Below are positions 18,024 through 26,017 of a stretch of 64,000 nucleotides of DNA, piece by piece. The DNA comes from Planctomycetales bacterium (lineage in GTDB: Bacteria; Planctomycetota; Planctomycetia; Planctomycetales; Planctomycetaceae). Position 1 is the stretch's first letter, and each line of letters opens with the position of its first letter. The position numbers and the translations under genes were made by a program. The notes under the pieces were generated by a model. It searched no databases and had not been told where the DNA came from. It saw only the letters and a list, made by a program, of their open reading frames with translations. The stretch is taken from contig JAPLOA010000087.1 in the NCBI GenBank assembly GCA_026400835.1, positions 248,001 through 312,000 of the forward strand. Direction: 5' to 3'.

Positions 18024-18257
18024 TTCGTTTAACGGCAAGCCGCCGGCGACGATGAAATCGGTGAGCAACTTCTTTTGCGGCATGGTCTGTAGCAGAAGTC
18101 GTGAGACTTCTGGACTCGCACGGAATTCTCACGAATTCCGCTACGGAAGTTGGTGTCCTCCTCCATCTCAGTGTCGGATGGAATAAGAGCCGGGCATGTT
18201 TGCACAGGAAGATGTCTCAGAACAAACGCAGTCGCCTGCGGCTTGCCGTTAAACGAA
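18024..18257. repeat. 234-bp inverted-repeat element between devC and devA
   Basis: The ends are 27-base inverted repeats: 18024-18050 and 18231-18257 match at 26 of 27 positions when one is reverse-complemented (arm core TCGTTTAACGGCAAGCCG). No open frame of useful length lies inside. The internal part holds a double hairpin (18089-18144). Size, long terminal inverted repeats and non-coding content suggest a MITE-like or REPIN-type element; no target duplication is obvious. Confidence 0.7.
18089..18144. repeat. REP-like double hairpin
   Basis: GTAGC (18089-18093) and GCTAC (18140-18144) form the outer stem. Inside are two hairpins: AGAAGTC-GTGA-GACTTCT and GGAATTC-TCAC-GAATTCC, whose loops GTGA and TCAC are themselves complementary. 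This kind of GTAGC...GTCGTGAGAC...GCTAC sequence is what I recall as a common planctomycete intergenic repeat; copy number in this genome is unknown. Confidence 0.65.
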
Positions 18258-18306
18258 TGGCAGTCACGACCTCGCGTGCTTCAATTTCGAAGACTTGAAC
18301 TGAATA

Positions 18307-19044
18307 ATGATTGATGAAACTCACAACGTGACCGTTCAAACGGCCCCTGTAATGCTCAAGCCGACTCCTGCGATCTCTGCGCGGCACGTAAATTTCGCGT
18401 TCGGCGAAGGAGACCTGCAGAAGCAGATTCTGTTTGACATTAACATGGAAGTAGGTACCGGGGAGATCGTTCTGCTGACCGGCCCCAGCGGCAGCGGCAA
18501 GACAACTCTGCTGACTCTGATCGGCGCGTTGAGAAAAGTTCGCGACGGAGAGTTGGATGTCCTGAGCCATCATCTGCACGATGCCAGCCTCGAAGAACTG
18601 GTCGAAGTTCGGCGCGATATCGGGTTCATCTTTCAGCAGCATAACCTGCTGCCATTCCTGACGGCTCGACAGAACGTGCAGCTCATGTTTCATCTGCATC
18701 CGGAAGTCAGCCCTGATGATGCGTCACGACTGACTGTTGAACTGCTGACCAGCGTCGGCCTCGGACATCGTCTTGATTATTACCCAGCTCGGCTTTCCGG
18801 CGGGCAAAAGCAACGAGTCGCCATCGCTCGTGCCCTGGCCGCAAATCCGAAACTCATTCTGGCGGATGAGCCTACAGCGGCATTGGACAGCCAATCAGGG
18901 CGAGATGTCGTGAATCTGCTGCAGGAGCTCGCTCGTGGGCGAGGCTGTCCGATTCTGATGGTGACTCACGACCCACGAATTCTGGACGTAGCCGATCGCA
19001 TCATCAACATGGAAGACGGTCGAGTACACCCGGGCGAAAAGTAG
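18307..19044 (+). CDS. devA: DevA-family ABC transporter ATP-binding protein
   Basis: 245 aa. All nucleotide-binding motifs are present: GPSGSGKTT (Walker A), FQQHNLLPFLTARQN (Q-loop), LSGGQKQR (signature), LILADEPTAALD (Walker B and D-loop) and VTHDPR (H-loop). The MacB/LolD/DevA subgroup is indicated by the SGSGKTTLLTLIGALR and HHLHDASLEELVEVRRDIGFIFQ stretches (read separately). It supplies ATP hydrolysis for the DevBC exporter upstream. The first 25 residues (to about KPTPAISARHV) are a non-conserved extension, so an internal start near residue 16 (MLKPTP) is possible. Confidence 0.94.
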   Translation: MIDETHNVTVQTAPVMLKPTPAISARHVNFAFGEGDLQKQILFDINMEVGTGEIVLLTGPSGSGKTTLLTLIGALRKVRDGELDVLSHHLHDASLEELVEVRRDIGFIFQQHNLLPFLTARQNVQLMFHLHPEVSPDDASRLTVELLTSVGLGHRLDYYPARLSGGQKQRVAIARALAANPKLILADEPTAALDSQSGRDVVNLLQELARGRGCPILMVTHDPRILDVADRIINMEDGRVHPGEK

Positions 19045-19155
19045 AACGCAGCGTCGTCGTCAACATGGGATGCTTAGAACTCGGCCGTTTATCGGCCAAG
19101 CAAGACCGCATCCGGAATAACATGTTTCCCCAGCAGGAACGTCAGCTGCAAAGCA

Positions 19156-19335
19156 CTACTTCTTTTTGCCCTTCTTCGCTTTGACACCGCTGCTTTTCTT
19201 AACACCGCTGCTCTTTGCTTTGGCCTTTGCAGCAGATTTTCCGGCAGCCTTTTTTGCTGGCGCATTACCGAAAACTTTGTCCCAGCCACTAACAAATTTC
19301 CTGGAAGCTCCCGTGTGTACGGTATACCCGGTCAT
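19156..19335 (-). CDS. 59-aa Lys-rich small protein
   Basis: A complete short gene, ATG at 19335 to TAG at 19156-19158, with AAGGAAAG about 8 bases upstream. The product begins MTGYTVHTGASRKFVSGWD and continues KVFGNAPAKKAAGKSAAKA, then KAKSSGVKKSSGVKAKKGKK with a final K. The first 25 residues look like a structured conserved head; the rest is a Lys/Ala/Ser tail like bacterial histone-H1-like or ribosome-associated proteins. I recall short planctomycete proteins with a similar YTVHTGxxxKFxxGWD head, but have no function for them. A nucleic-acid-binding role is inferred from charge only. It lies between devA and a convergent-side DUF1549 gene, on its own. Confidence 0.75.
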   Translation of the reverse strand: MTGYTVHTGASRKFVSGWDKVFGNAPAKKAAGKSAAKAKAKSSGVKKSSGVKAKKGKKK

Positions 19336-19579
19336 CGTTTTTCTTTCCTTGATTCAGCGTCACAAAAGCAGAAGCCTGCTGTCTCTTAGGATGCAGGGTT
19401 CCGCAGGATTCGTCAAGTCTTCGGGGTTGCTCTGGCACAATTGGCCAGATTGAAGCTTCAGGCGATTTTTTAAAAGCCATCGCCCGACACTGGCGACATC
19501 ATAATCACGCATATCCCAGTCGAACTGAGACACCTGGCCCTTGCCAGATGGCATATGCCATGCCACTGACGGATGATCC

Positions 19580-22081
19580 TCACCGCACAAGAAAGAACTC
19601 GGGAGTCATAAAGATCGCCCAGAGGACGTCTTCGATTTCCTGAGTTGTTGGCGGCGAGCTGAGTGATTCGTTCAGAATCGCCTTTTCTTCAGGCAATGGC
19701 TTTCGAGACAACGCGAACTCATACAGATGATCGATGAACGCCGTCCTGTCGGTGTACTCCCCGTTCGCCAAATTCGTGGCACCGGTGCTCAGATACCCCG
19801 CCAGCGTCGCTCCGTTGGAAAGGTCAATCGCCTCTAATGTTGTCAGTTCGGTGGGACGCATGGAGACGATCTGTTCGCGAAATGGTCGGCCTAATGATCG
19901 CATCAGAAAATCATTCTTCATCAGCGAGGCTCGAATCATCTGTAGATTGCCGGTCAGCGCCTGCATCAGCAGATTCGGGGCTGTGGCAGCCACGGAATTT
20001 GTCCAGACATCGAGAGCCGGCACGATCGTCACTGATTTCCAATCTCCGGTGATACGCCCCAGTCGGCCTTCCTTTCGAGCGGGGACATTGGCGTTCCATT
20101 CCCAGCTTTCATCACTGACCACGGTAATGACTTCGCCGTTCGTCAGTTTCACACGTGATTCGAAGAAGAACCCAGCCGCATTGGGACCGTTTCCGGCATT
20201 TGTGGCGATAGCGACAACAGTGTTCTCGCCCTTCTTCAGAAGCCCTCGCAGGGGCACAGCTTCGGTCTTTGTCCATTCGCTGCCGGACTTCACTTCACGG
20301 CCATTGATAAACAGAGTAAACCCGTTATCGCAGGTCAACACCGCGCCGCCCTGATCAGCGTCGGCCGACAATACAAACTGGCGCCGAAGCAGGATCGCCT
20401 CGCCGGACGGAGGAACGCTGCCACCGGCTGCAGAGTCTCCCCAGATCCATTTGGCCTGCAATGCGACAGGTTCCGAATCTGCCGCCTGAGGTACATTCCG
20501 AATCACCGGCGCATCAAAGGCAGTCGGAGCTGCCGATGTCATCTGCCACACCGAGTCCAGAAATTGCTCGGCCGTCATACGGCGCGGCAGTGGCCCCTGA
20601 TAGACAAATTTCCCTGTGGAGCCTTCCGCCGATTCCCCTCGTCGCGTCACACATTGCGACTGATAAGCTTCCGAGGTTGCGATCAGGTACAGGACCGATT
20701 TGAGATCGTACTTATTGTCCGCAAGATGCACAGCAAGATGATCCAGCAGATCCGCGCTCCATGGTTCTGACTGCATAGCATCCAGCGGATGCACGATGCC
20801 GCGTCCCATCAGCTTGTACCACAATCGATTGACGATCGTCCGAGTAAACCGGCCGTTATCGGGATGAGTCATCAATGCTGCCAGTTGCCTGAGTCGCTCT
20901 TCACGCGGTGCAGCGGCATCGATTTGTCCAAGTTCGGGAAAGAGCCATTTGGCCTCCGCCTGTTTTCCGATCGGCTTATCGCAGCGATGAATCTGCATCG
21001 GCTGAGCCGAATAGATGGCCGCCAGACCGTAAGCTTCCTCCAGCTTCCATCGATCAATAAAACTATCGTGACACGAAGCACATTTCAGGTTAATCCCGAG
21101 AAACGACTGCGACACACTTTGAGCAAACTGGATCTCAACCGTCTGTCCGGCGCTCACCTCGCCGCGCCAGCGAATACCATCAATGTAACCCTGACTCGCG
21201 GGAGTTGGTGGAGCAATGAGTTCACGGGCAAACTGATCGAACGGTTTGTTACTGATAAGTGCCTCGTAGAGCCAACCGCTGACCTGTTGTCGACCGCCGG
21301 TAATAAAACCCGTGCCGCTGTAATCATTACGGAGCAGATCATTGAAGAACGAAAGCCAGTGTTCGGCATAGCCAACATTGTCGTCCAGAAGATTGCGAAC
21401 AATCTTCTCGCGTTTGTCAGGAGTATTGTCGGTCACAAAAGCCTTCAGTTCCTGTGGTTCAGGAAGCAACCCGACCAGATCGAGCGAAACTCGCCGCAGG
21501 AATACGGCGTCATCTATTTCCGCCGGACGCGCAATCTGATGCGACGCAAGATCAGCATCGAGAATCCGGTCAACCGGATTTGAACGTCCGTCGACAGCCG
21601 GAGGTAACTCCGGGCGACGAGGTTTCAACGGCGGTTCGTAACTCGCGGGAGCGAATGAGAAACCTTCTTCCCACGGCAAACCATCAGCGATCCACTTGCT
21701 GATGATATCTTTCTCTTTGTCGGACAAACGTTCTCGATCAGCCGGGGGCATTTGAGTTTCGCGGTCTGATGACAGGATCAGGTTCATAAGGTGTGATTCG
21801 TCTGGTTTGCCAACGACGACATGACCCGAATCGACGACCAGTTCTCGATGATTCATCGAGAAGCTGCCCTTGGCTTCTCGCCCACCATGACAGGGGACGC
21901 AATGCTTCTTCAGCACCGGAAGCACGTCATGAGCAAAATCGGACGGCTGCTGCGCGACAGCCGTAGGAGCTACGACGGCAAGGCACAAATAAACTGCAAA
22001 ATAAAAGAGACAGCTTCGAAGCACCGGGAAATCCTCAACGTCGCCGAAAAGACGGATTCTGCAGACGGGCTCTGCAAACAT
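19580..22081 (-). CDS. PSCyt1-DUF1549-DUF1553 secreted protein with inserted galactose-binding-like domain
   Basis: 833 aa, starting at 22081 where a signal-like stretch (LRSCLFYFAVYLCLAVVAPTAVA) follows; the frame is open to 22360 but that would overlap the divergent gene. Residues 50-140 are the planctomycete cytochrome c-like domain (CVPCHG, 61-66; MPP at 111-113 as possible axial Met). DUF1549 spans about 165-370 and contains a second C-x2-CH (CASCH, 334-338). DUF1553 begins near 395. Residues 541-665 (AKWIWGDS, ILLRRQFVLSADA, CDNGFTLFINGREV) form a beta-sandwich like that of alpha-L-rhamnosidase N-terminal or galactose-binding domains, splitting DUF1553. Such proteins are secreted and thought to act in polysaccharide use; their chemistry is not established. 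Confidence 0.92.
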   Translation of the reverse strand: MFAEPVCRIRLFGDVEDFPVLRSCLFYFAVYLCLAVVAPTAVAQQPSDFAHDVLPVLKKHCVPCHGGREAKGSFSMNHRELVVDSGHVVVGKPDESHLMNLILSSDRETQMPPADRERLSDKEKDIISKWIADGLPWEEGFSFAPASYEPPLKPRRPELPPAVDGRSNPVDRILDADLASHQIARPAEIDDAVFLRRVSLDLVGLLPEPQELKAFVTDNTPDKREKIVRNLLDDNVGYAEHWLSFFNDLLRNDYSGTGFITGGRQQVSGWLYEALISNKPFDQFARELIAPPTPASQGYIDGIRWRGEVSAGQTVEIQFAQSVSQSFLGINLKCASCHDSFIDRWKLEEAYGLAAIYSAQPMQIHRCDKPIGKQAEAKWLFPELGQIDAAAPREERLRQLAALMTHPDNGRFTRTIVNRLWYKLMGRGIVHPLDAMQSEPWSADLLDHLAVHLADNKYDLKSVLYLIATSEAYQSQCVTRRGESAEGSTGKFVYQGPLPRRMTAEQFLDSVWQMTSAAPTAFDAPVIRNVPQAADSEPVALQAKWIWGDSAAGGSVPPSGEAILLRRQFVLSADADQGGAVLTCDNGFTLFINGREVKSGSEWTKTEAVPLRGLLKKGENTVVAIATNAGNGPNAAGFFFESRVKLTNGEVITVVSDESWEWNANVPARKEGRLGRITGDWKSVTIVPALDVWTNSVAATAPNLLMQALTGNLQMIRASLMKNDFLMRSLGRPFREQIVSMRPTELTTLEAIDLSNGATLAGYLSTGATNLANGEYTDRTAFIDHLYEFALSRKPLPEEKAILNESLSSPPTTQEIEDVLWAIFMTPEFFLVR

Positions 22082-22265
22082 GAACAAGTCAGGCAGGTTA
22101 TGTCCGGGGGGCCGGGTGTGACAAGCGAGACCAGAACCACGAACTTTGGCCAAACCCTTGACCTGAGGCGTTTGAAAGGTCAACCTCTTGCGAAAGCAGC
22201 AGCAGAAATGGCTGCCATCCGCCCTGAATCCCGCCGTTCCTCGACGAGACAAGAAAGCAGAAATC

Positions 22266-23579
22266 ATGGATAAACGGACACAGACTTCAGACGGCACTCG
22301 CCGTGAATTCCTTGCCACAACCGCTCTCAGTGCTGCTGCTATTGCTGCAGTTCCGGCCACCCTGAATGCCGGAGCCTACGCAGGTGGCAGTGATCTTCTG
22401 AAGGTTGGACTTGTCGGTGCGGGCGGCCGCGGAACAGGCGCCGCCGAGCAGGCTCTGAGTGCGGATCCGGGAACGGAACTGGTTGCTCTGGCGGACGTTT
22501 TCGAAGACGCGGTCACTCGAGGCCTGCGACAGCTGAGCCGAAAATTCAACAAAGACGGCGCGGCGGCACGAGTTACTGCGACGGAAGATCAGTGTTACAC
22601 CGGCTTCGATGCCTACAAGCAGGTCATCGATAAATGTGACGTGGTCTTGCTGGCTTCAACGCCTCACTTCCGACCTGAGCACATGCGAGCCTCGGTCGAA
22701 GCCGGCAAGCATATTTTTTGCGAGAAGCCAATTGCCGTTGATGCTCCCGGTGTGCGGTCAGTACTGGAATCATCTGCGAAGGCTGCAGAGAAAGGACTGT
22801 CTCTGGTCTCTGGGCTATGCTGGCGATATCACCCGGGCAAGCGAGCTGTCTTCGAGCAACTGAAGAGTGGCGTAATTGGCGACATCGTATCGATGCAGTG
22901 TAGCTACATGTCCAGCGGCGTCTGGGATCCTCGCCGTGAACGCGATCAGTGCAAGAGCGAAATGGAGTATCAGATTCGCAACTGGTACTACTACACATGG
23001 CTGTCCGGTGACTTTAACGTTGAGCAGCACATTCACAGTCTCGACAAGATGATGTGGGCGATGAATGACGAAGCTCCGGCCACGATCAGTGGTTCCGGTG
23101 GTCGTCAGGTTCGTACGGATGCTCGCTATGGCAACATCTACGACCACTTCGACATCGTGTATCAGTGGGCAAATGGCGTGAAAGCGTTTGCTCGCTGCCG
23201 CCACTGGCCAAACTGCGAAAATGAAGTCGAAGACTATATCTTTGGCACTAAGGGTATGATCGATGTGATGGCCCACAAGATTTCCGATTACAAGGGCAAC
23301 GTGATCTGGAAGTATGATGGCCCGGATGGGGACATGTACCAGATCGAACACAACGAACTCTTTGCCAGCATCCGTGCGGGTAAGCCGATCAACAACGGCG
23401 ACTACATGTGCAAGAGTACGATGCTGGCGATTGCGGGCCGCATGGCTGGATATACCGGTCAGAAGCTGACCTGGGATGCCGTCATGAACTCCAAGGAAGA
23501 CCTCAGCCCTGCCAGCTATGACTGGGCTGATAATCCGGTGCCACCTGTTGCTGTTCCGGGGAAGACTCCGTTTGTCTGA
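22266..23579 (+). CDS. Gfo/Idh/MocA family oxidoreductase, Tat-exported
   Basis: 437 aa from the ATG at 22266. A twin-arginine signal is clear: TRREFLATTALSAAAIAAVP. The Rossmann fold starts at LKVGLVGAGGRGTGAAEQAL (GxGxxG-like). The EKPIAVD motif (with catalytic Lys in EKP) and the C-terminal alpha/beta domain with SGDFNVEQHIHSLDK (His candidates for catalysis) follow. It is the large secreted planctomycete subgroup, an NAD(P)-dependent sugar or cyclitol dehydrogenase folded in the cytoplasm with its cofactor before export. It is divergent from the DUF1549 gene (185 bases apart) and adjoins an oxygenase gene. Confidence 0.94.
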   Translation: MDKRTQTSDGTRREFLATTALSAAAIAAVPATLNAGAYAGGSDLLKVGLVGAGGRGTGAAEQALSADPGTELVALADVFEDAVTRGLRQLSRKFNKDGAAARVTATEDQCYTGFDAYKQVIDKCDVVLLASTPHFRPEHMRASVEAGKHIFCEKPIAVDAPGVRSVLESSAKAAEKGLSLVSGLCWRYHPGKRAVFEQLKSGVIGDIVSMQCSYMSSGVWDPRRERDQCKSEMEYQIRNWYYYTWLSGDFNVEQHIHSLDKMMWAMNDEAPATISGSGGRQVRTDARYGNIYDHFDIVYQWANGVKAFARCRHWPNCENEVEDYIFGTKGMIDVMAHKISDYKGNVIWKYDGPDGDMYQIEHNELFASIRAGKPINNGDYMCKSTMLAIAGRMAGYTGQKLTWDAVMNSKEDLSPASYDWADNPVPPVAVPGKTPFV

Positions 23580-23580
23580 T

Positions 23581-24414
23581 TTGCTCGGACATCCGAAGCC
23601 ATTCTTCTCGCTGCTTGAGTTGCAGGCCTGCGATGTAGATCGCTACGGCTCGGCCATTGCTCAACTTCGACAAGGTTCGGTAACGGGAATTGTTGTCCGC
23701 AATGTTTATGACAGCGCGATGATGCAGCGGATCGTGGCACGCCTGGAGCGACACGATCCGCCGTTTTTGAAGACGTGGTTTCCGGAAAAATTCAAATCCT
23801 GGTTCTACGGCCAGAATTTGAATCTGATGCAGACAGATCCGGAAACCTACTTTCGGCAGGCGGAAGAATTTCATCAGCATATGGCCGAATTGTTTCCTGC
23901 GGGACAGGGAATTGATTCGTGCGTGATGCAGTTGCTCTCACGCCTTGATGAGAACCGGCCCTATCGTGCGGCTCCGGGGCCGGATCCCGAGCAGTCTTAT
24001 ATGCTCACGACATTTCGTGGACATGGTGAAGGCGGCTACATCACAGCTCATTGTGATAACGAACAGTCTCTGCGACCGGCCTATGAGCATTTGCAGACGC
24101 TGGTGTCGAGTCACATGTATTCGATGGTTTTGCTGATCGGAAAACCAGAAGACGGTGGGGCTCTGGAGATCTTCGATTATCGAGTCGAGCCGGAGAATGC
24201 TCGCCTGTTAAACGATGATTCTGCGACCAATAAGCCGGATCTCAGTCAGCTGTCGTCTGTCGCATTTTCTCTGAATGCCGGCGATCTGATTATTGTCGAT
24301 TCAGGCCGCTATCTGCACCGTGTTACGCCTGTTGTCGGCCAGAAAATTCGCTGGACCGCCTGCAGTTTTATGGCTCACGCCAAAGATCGAAACGCGGTGT
24401 ATTGCTGGGGTTAG
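23581..24414 (+). CDS. 2OG-Fe(II) oxygenase-like protein
   Basis: 277 aa if it starts at the TTG at 23581, one base after the upstream stop codon; an ATG at 23518 is open but would translate the upstream gene's conserved end in another frame. The double-stranded beta-helix iron site is visible as H157-C-D159 (ITAHCDNE) with the distal His246 (YLHRVTP) and Arg257 (KIRWT) ten residues on, the usual HxD...H...R set for iron and 2-oxoglutarate. A PEDGGALEIFDY strand and FSLNAGDLIIVDSGRYLHRV agree with the prolyl-4-hydroxylase superfamily. The substrate is unknown; position directly behind the oxidoreductase suggests the same pathway. Confidence 0.82.
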   Translation: MLGHPKPFFSLLELQACDVDRYGSAIAQLRQGSVTGIVVRNVYDSAMMQRIVARLERHDPPFLKTWFPEKFKSWFYGQNLNLMQTDPETYFRQAEEFHQHMAELFPAGQGIDSCVMQLLSRLDENRPYRAAPGPDPEQSYMLTTFRGHGEGGYITAHCDNEQSLRPAYEHLQTLVSSHMYSMVLLIGKPEDGGALEIFDYRVEPENARLLNDDSATNKPDLSQLSSVAFSLNAGDLIIVDSGRYLHRVTPVVGQKIRWTACSFMAHAKDRNAVYCWG

Positions 24415-24455
24415 CGGCGAAATTTCACTTAACTATCTGATGAAGAACTGTGTAA

Positions 24456-25736
24456 ATGGCCAATCGTATTTGCACTTTGGTGGCTTCTGTTCTGGTCTTC
24501 ATTTTTCTGCCCACTGAAAATGGCTTCTGTGGCCAAACCAAAGTGCCGGCCTTTACGGCTTATATGTTGCCCGATCCGTCTGCCGCTCGAATTTCCGAGG
24601 ATCAAGGCATCACTCATTGGGATGATCCGACTCAGACGGTCAACTGGTATGGGCGATTCGAGGTCGCCGGTGAAGTCACTGCAAAAGTTTTGATTCGACT
24701 CGAAAAGAATACGGAGTCACGACTGAAGCTTTCGATTGGAGCGACATCTCGTGAAGTGAAACTTGATGGCCAGGGACCTGGGACGGCAGTCGAGGCAAAC
24801 TTTGGAAGCTTCAATGTCCCCAACGCAGGATATCAGAAGATCGAGCTGAAATCGTTAAATCCCGCAGGCCAATCTGCTGGTGACATTGAGTCTCTTGTGC
24901 TGGATGGACCTGCGACAGAAGGCGCTCATTTCAACATGAAAGAGCGACGGAATGCAGCGTCCGTACATCTGGCCTATCCTGTTGATCGTGATCTCGATGT
25001 TGACGCGTTTTATTGCGAAGTGACGGCTGTTGAGGAACCCGTTGCCACGTTTTATATGGCGTGCGGCTGGCATCGTGGTTACTTCGGGATGCAGGTCAAT
25101 AGCCCGACTGAACGTCGTATCATCTTCAGTGTTTGGGACAGTGGTGAGGCGGCCGTTGACCGCAAGAAGGTTGGTGATGAAAATCGAGTCCGCCTGATGG
25201 GGAAAGGCGAAGGTGTTTACTCGGGCGACTTTGGCAACGAGGGCACTGGCGGTCACAGCCATCTGAAGTCCATGTGGAAAACCGGGGAAAAACAAAAGTT
25301 CATCGTCACCGCTGAACCGGTTGAAAAGACGTTTACGATTTTCTCCGGCTACTGGTTCCATCCTGAGCGAAAAGAATGGATGCTGATTTCTTCATGGAAA
25401 GCCCCGAAGGAAGGCGGCTATCTTCGAGGACTCCATAGCTTCAGCGAAAACTTTGGCGGCCACAACGGGCATCTATTGCGAAAGGCTCGGTATGGAAATC
25501 AATGGATTCGCACCGCCAACCAGAAATGGGCCGAACTCACCACGGCAACATTCAGTCACGACCCAACCGGAAAGTCAGATCGGTTTGACCGCTATATGGG
25601 CGTGGAAGAAGGACAGTTCTTCCTGAGTCATGGTGGCTTCCTGGAAGGATACTGTAACTTTGGCGACAAGTTCGATCGACCAGCAACAGGCAATGCACCA
25701 GCCGATCTGAAGTTGCCGGCGATTGAGCAACCATAG
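24456..25736 (+). CDS. DUF3472 (with DUF5077-like N-terminus) secreted protein
   Basis: 426 aa. Signal peptide at 1-26 (MANRICTLVASVLVFIFLP, cleavage near FCG). An N-terminal beta domain (residues 30-150: VNWYGRFEVAGEVTAKVLIR, SIGATSREVKL) resembles DUF5077. From about 160 the DUF3472 domain follows: ASVHLAYPVDRDLDVDAFYCEV, MACGWHRGYFGMQVNS, RRIIFSVWDSG and WMLISSWKAP, with Trp and His residues typical of the family. DUF3472 proteins are extracellular and are thought to bind or process glycans; function is undetermined. It follows the oxygenase gene by 41 bases and is probably in the same transcript. Confidence 0.9.
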   Translation: MANRICTLVASVLVFIFLPTENGFCGQTKVPAFTAYMLPDPSAARISEDQGITHWDDPTQTVNWYGRFEVAGEVTAKVLIRLEKNTESRLKLSIGATSREVKLDGQGPGTAVEANFGSFNVPNAGYQKIELKSLNPAGQSAGDIESLVLDGPATEGAHFNMKERRNAASVHLAYPVDRDLDVDAFYCEVTAVEEPVATFYMACGWHRGYFGMQVNSPTERRIIFSVWDSGEAAVDRKKVGDENRVRLMGKGEGVYSGDFGNEGTGGHSHLKSMWKTGEKQKFIVTAEPVEKTFTIFSGYWFHPERKEWMLISSWKAPKEGGYLRGLHSFSENFGGHNGHLLRKARYGNQWIRTANQKWAELTTATFSHDPTGKSDRFDRYMGVEEGQFFLSHGGFLEGYCNFGDKFDRPATGNAPADLKLPAIEQP

Positions 25737-25852
25737 GGTGCAGTCACGGTTGAGGGTCCACATGAGACCACGAAACTCCGGCCGGGATCCCCGACGACAC
25801 TCTAACAACGGGAGAATGATCCGGGAATTTCAACGCACATGTGGTACACTTT

Positions 25853-25929
25853 CGACCGAAAGATTCAGTGATCGCAAAATGAACCGCAAAGTGGGCAAAA
25901 GCCGTTACTGAGACTGAATCTTTCGGTCG
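25853..25929. terminator. long-stem inverted repeat between convergent genes
   Basis: CGACCGAAAGATTCAGT (25853-25869) and ACTGAATCTTTCGGTCG (25913-25929) are perfect 17-base inverted repeats with a 43-base spacer. The spacer contains no obvious hairpin. It lies between the convergent DUF3472 and DUF1592 genes, where a bidirectional terminator would be expected, but the stem is much longer and the loop larger than usual, so a small inverted-repeat element is an alternative. Confidence 0.5.
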
Positions 25930-26017
25930 TGCAATGTTTCGGTCCCAATCCACACATCAAACCGGTGGTCTGTGCTCGGATTCCTGTTGAGACCAGCGAG
26001 GTCCTGACGTCGCGGCC

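Noticed and set aside
18024-18257. insertion sequence with a transposase
   Set aside because: Terminal inverted repeats are present but there is no coding capacity for a transposase inside.
20789-21583. 264-codon plus-strand open frame
   Set aside because: Antisense to the DUF1549 gene; sequence is low in recognisable structure and has no ribosome-binding site.
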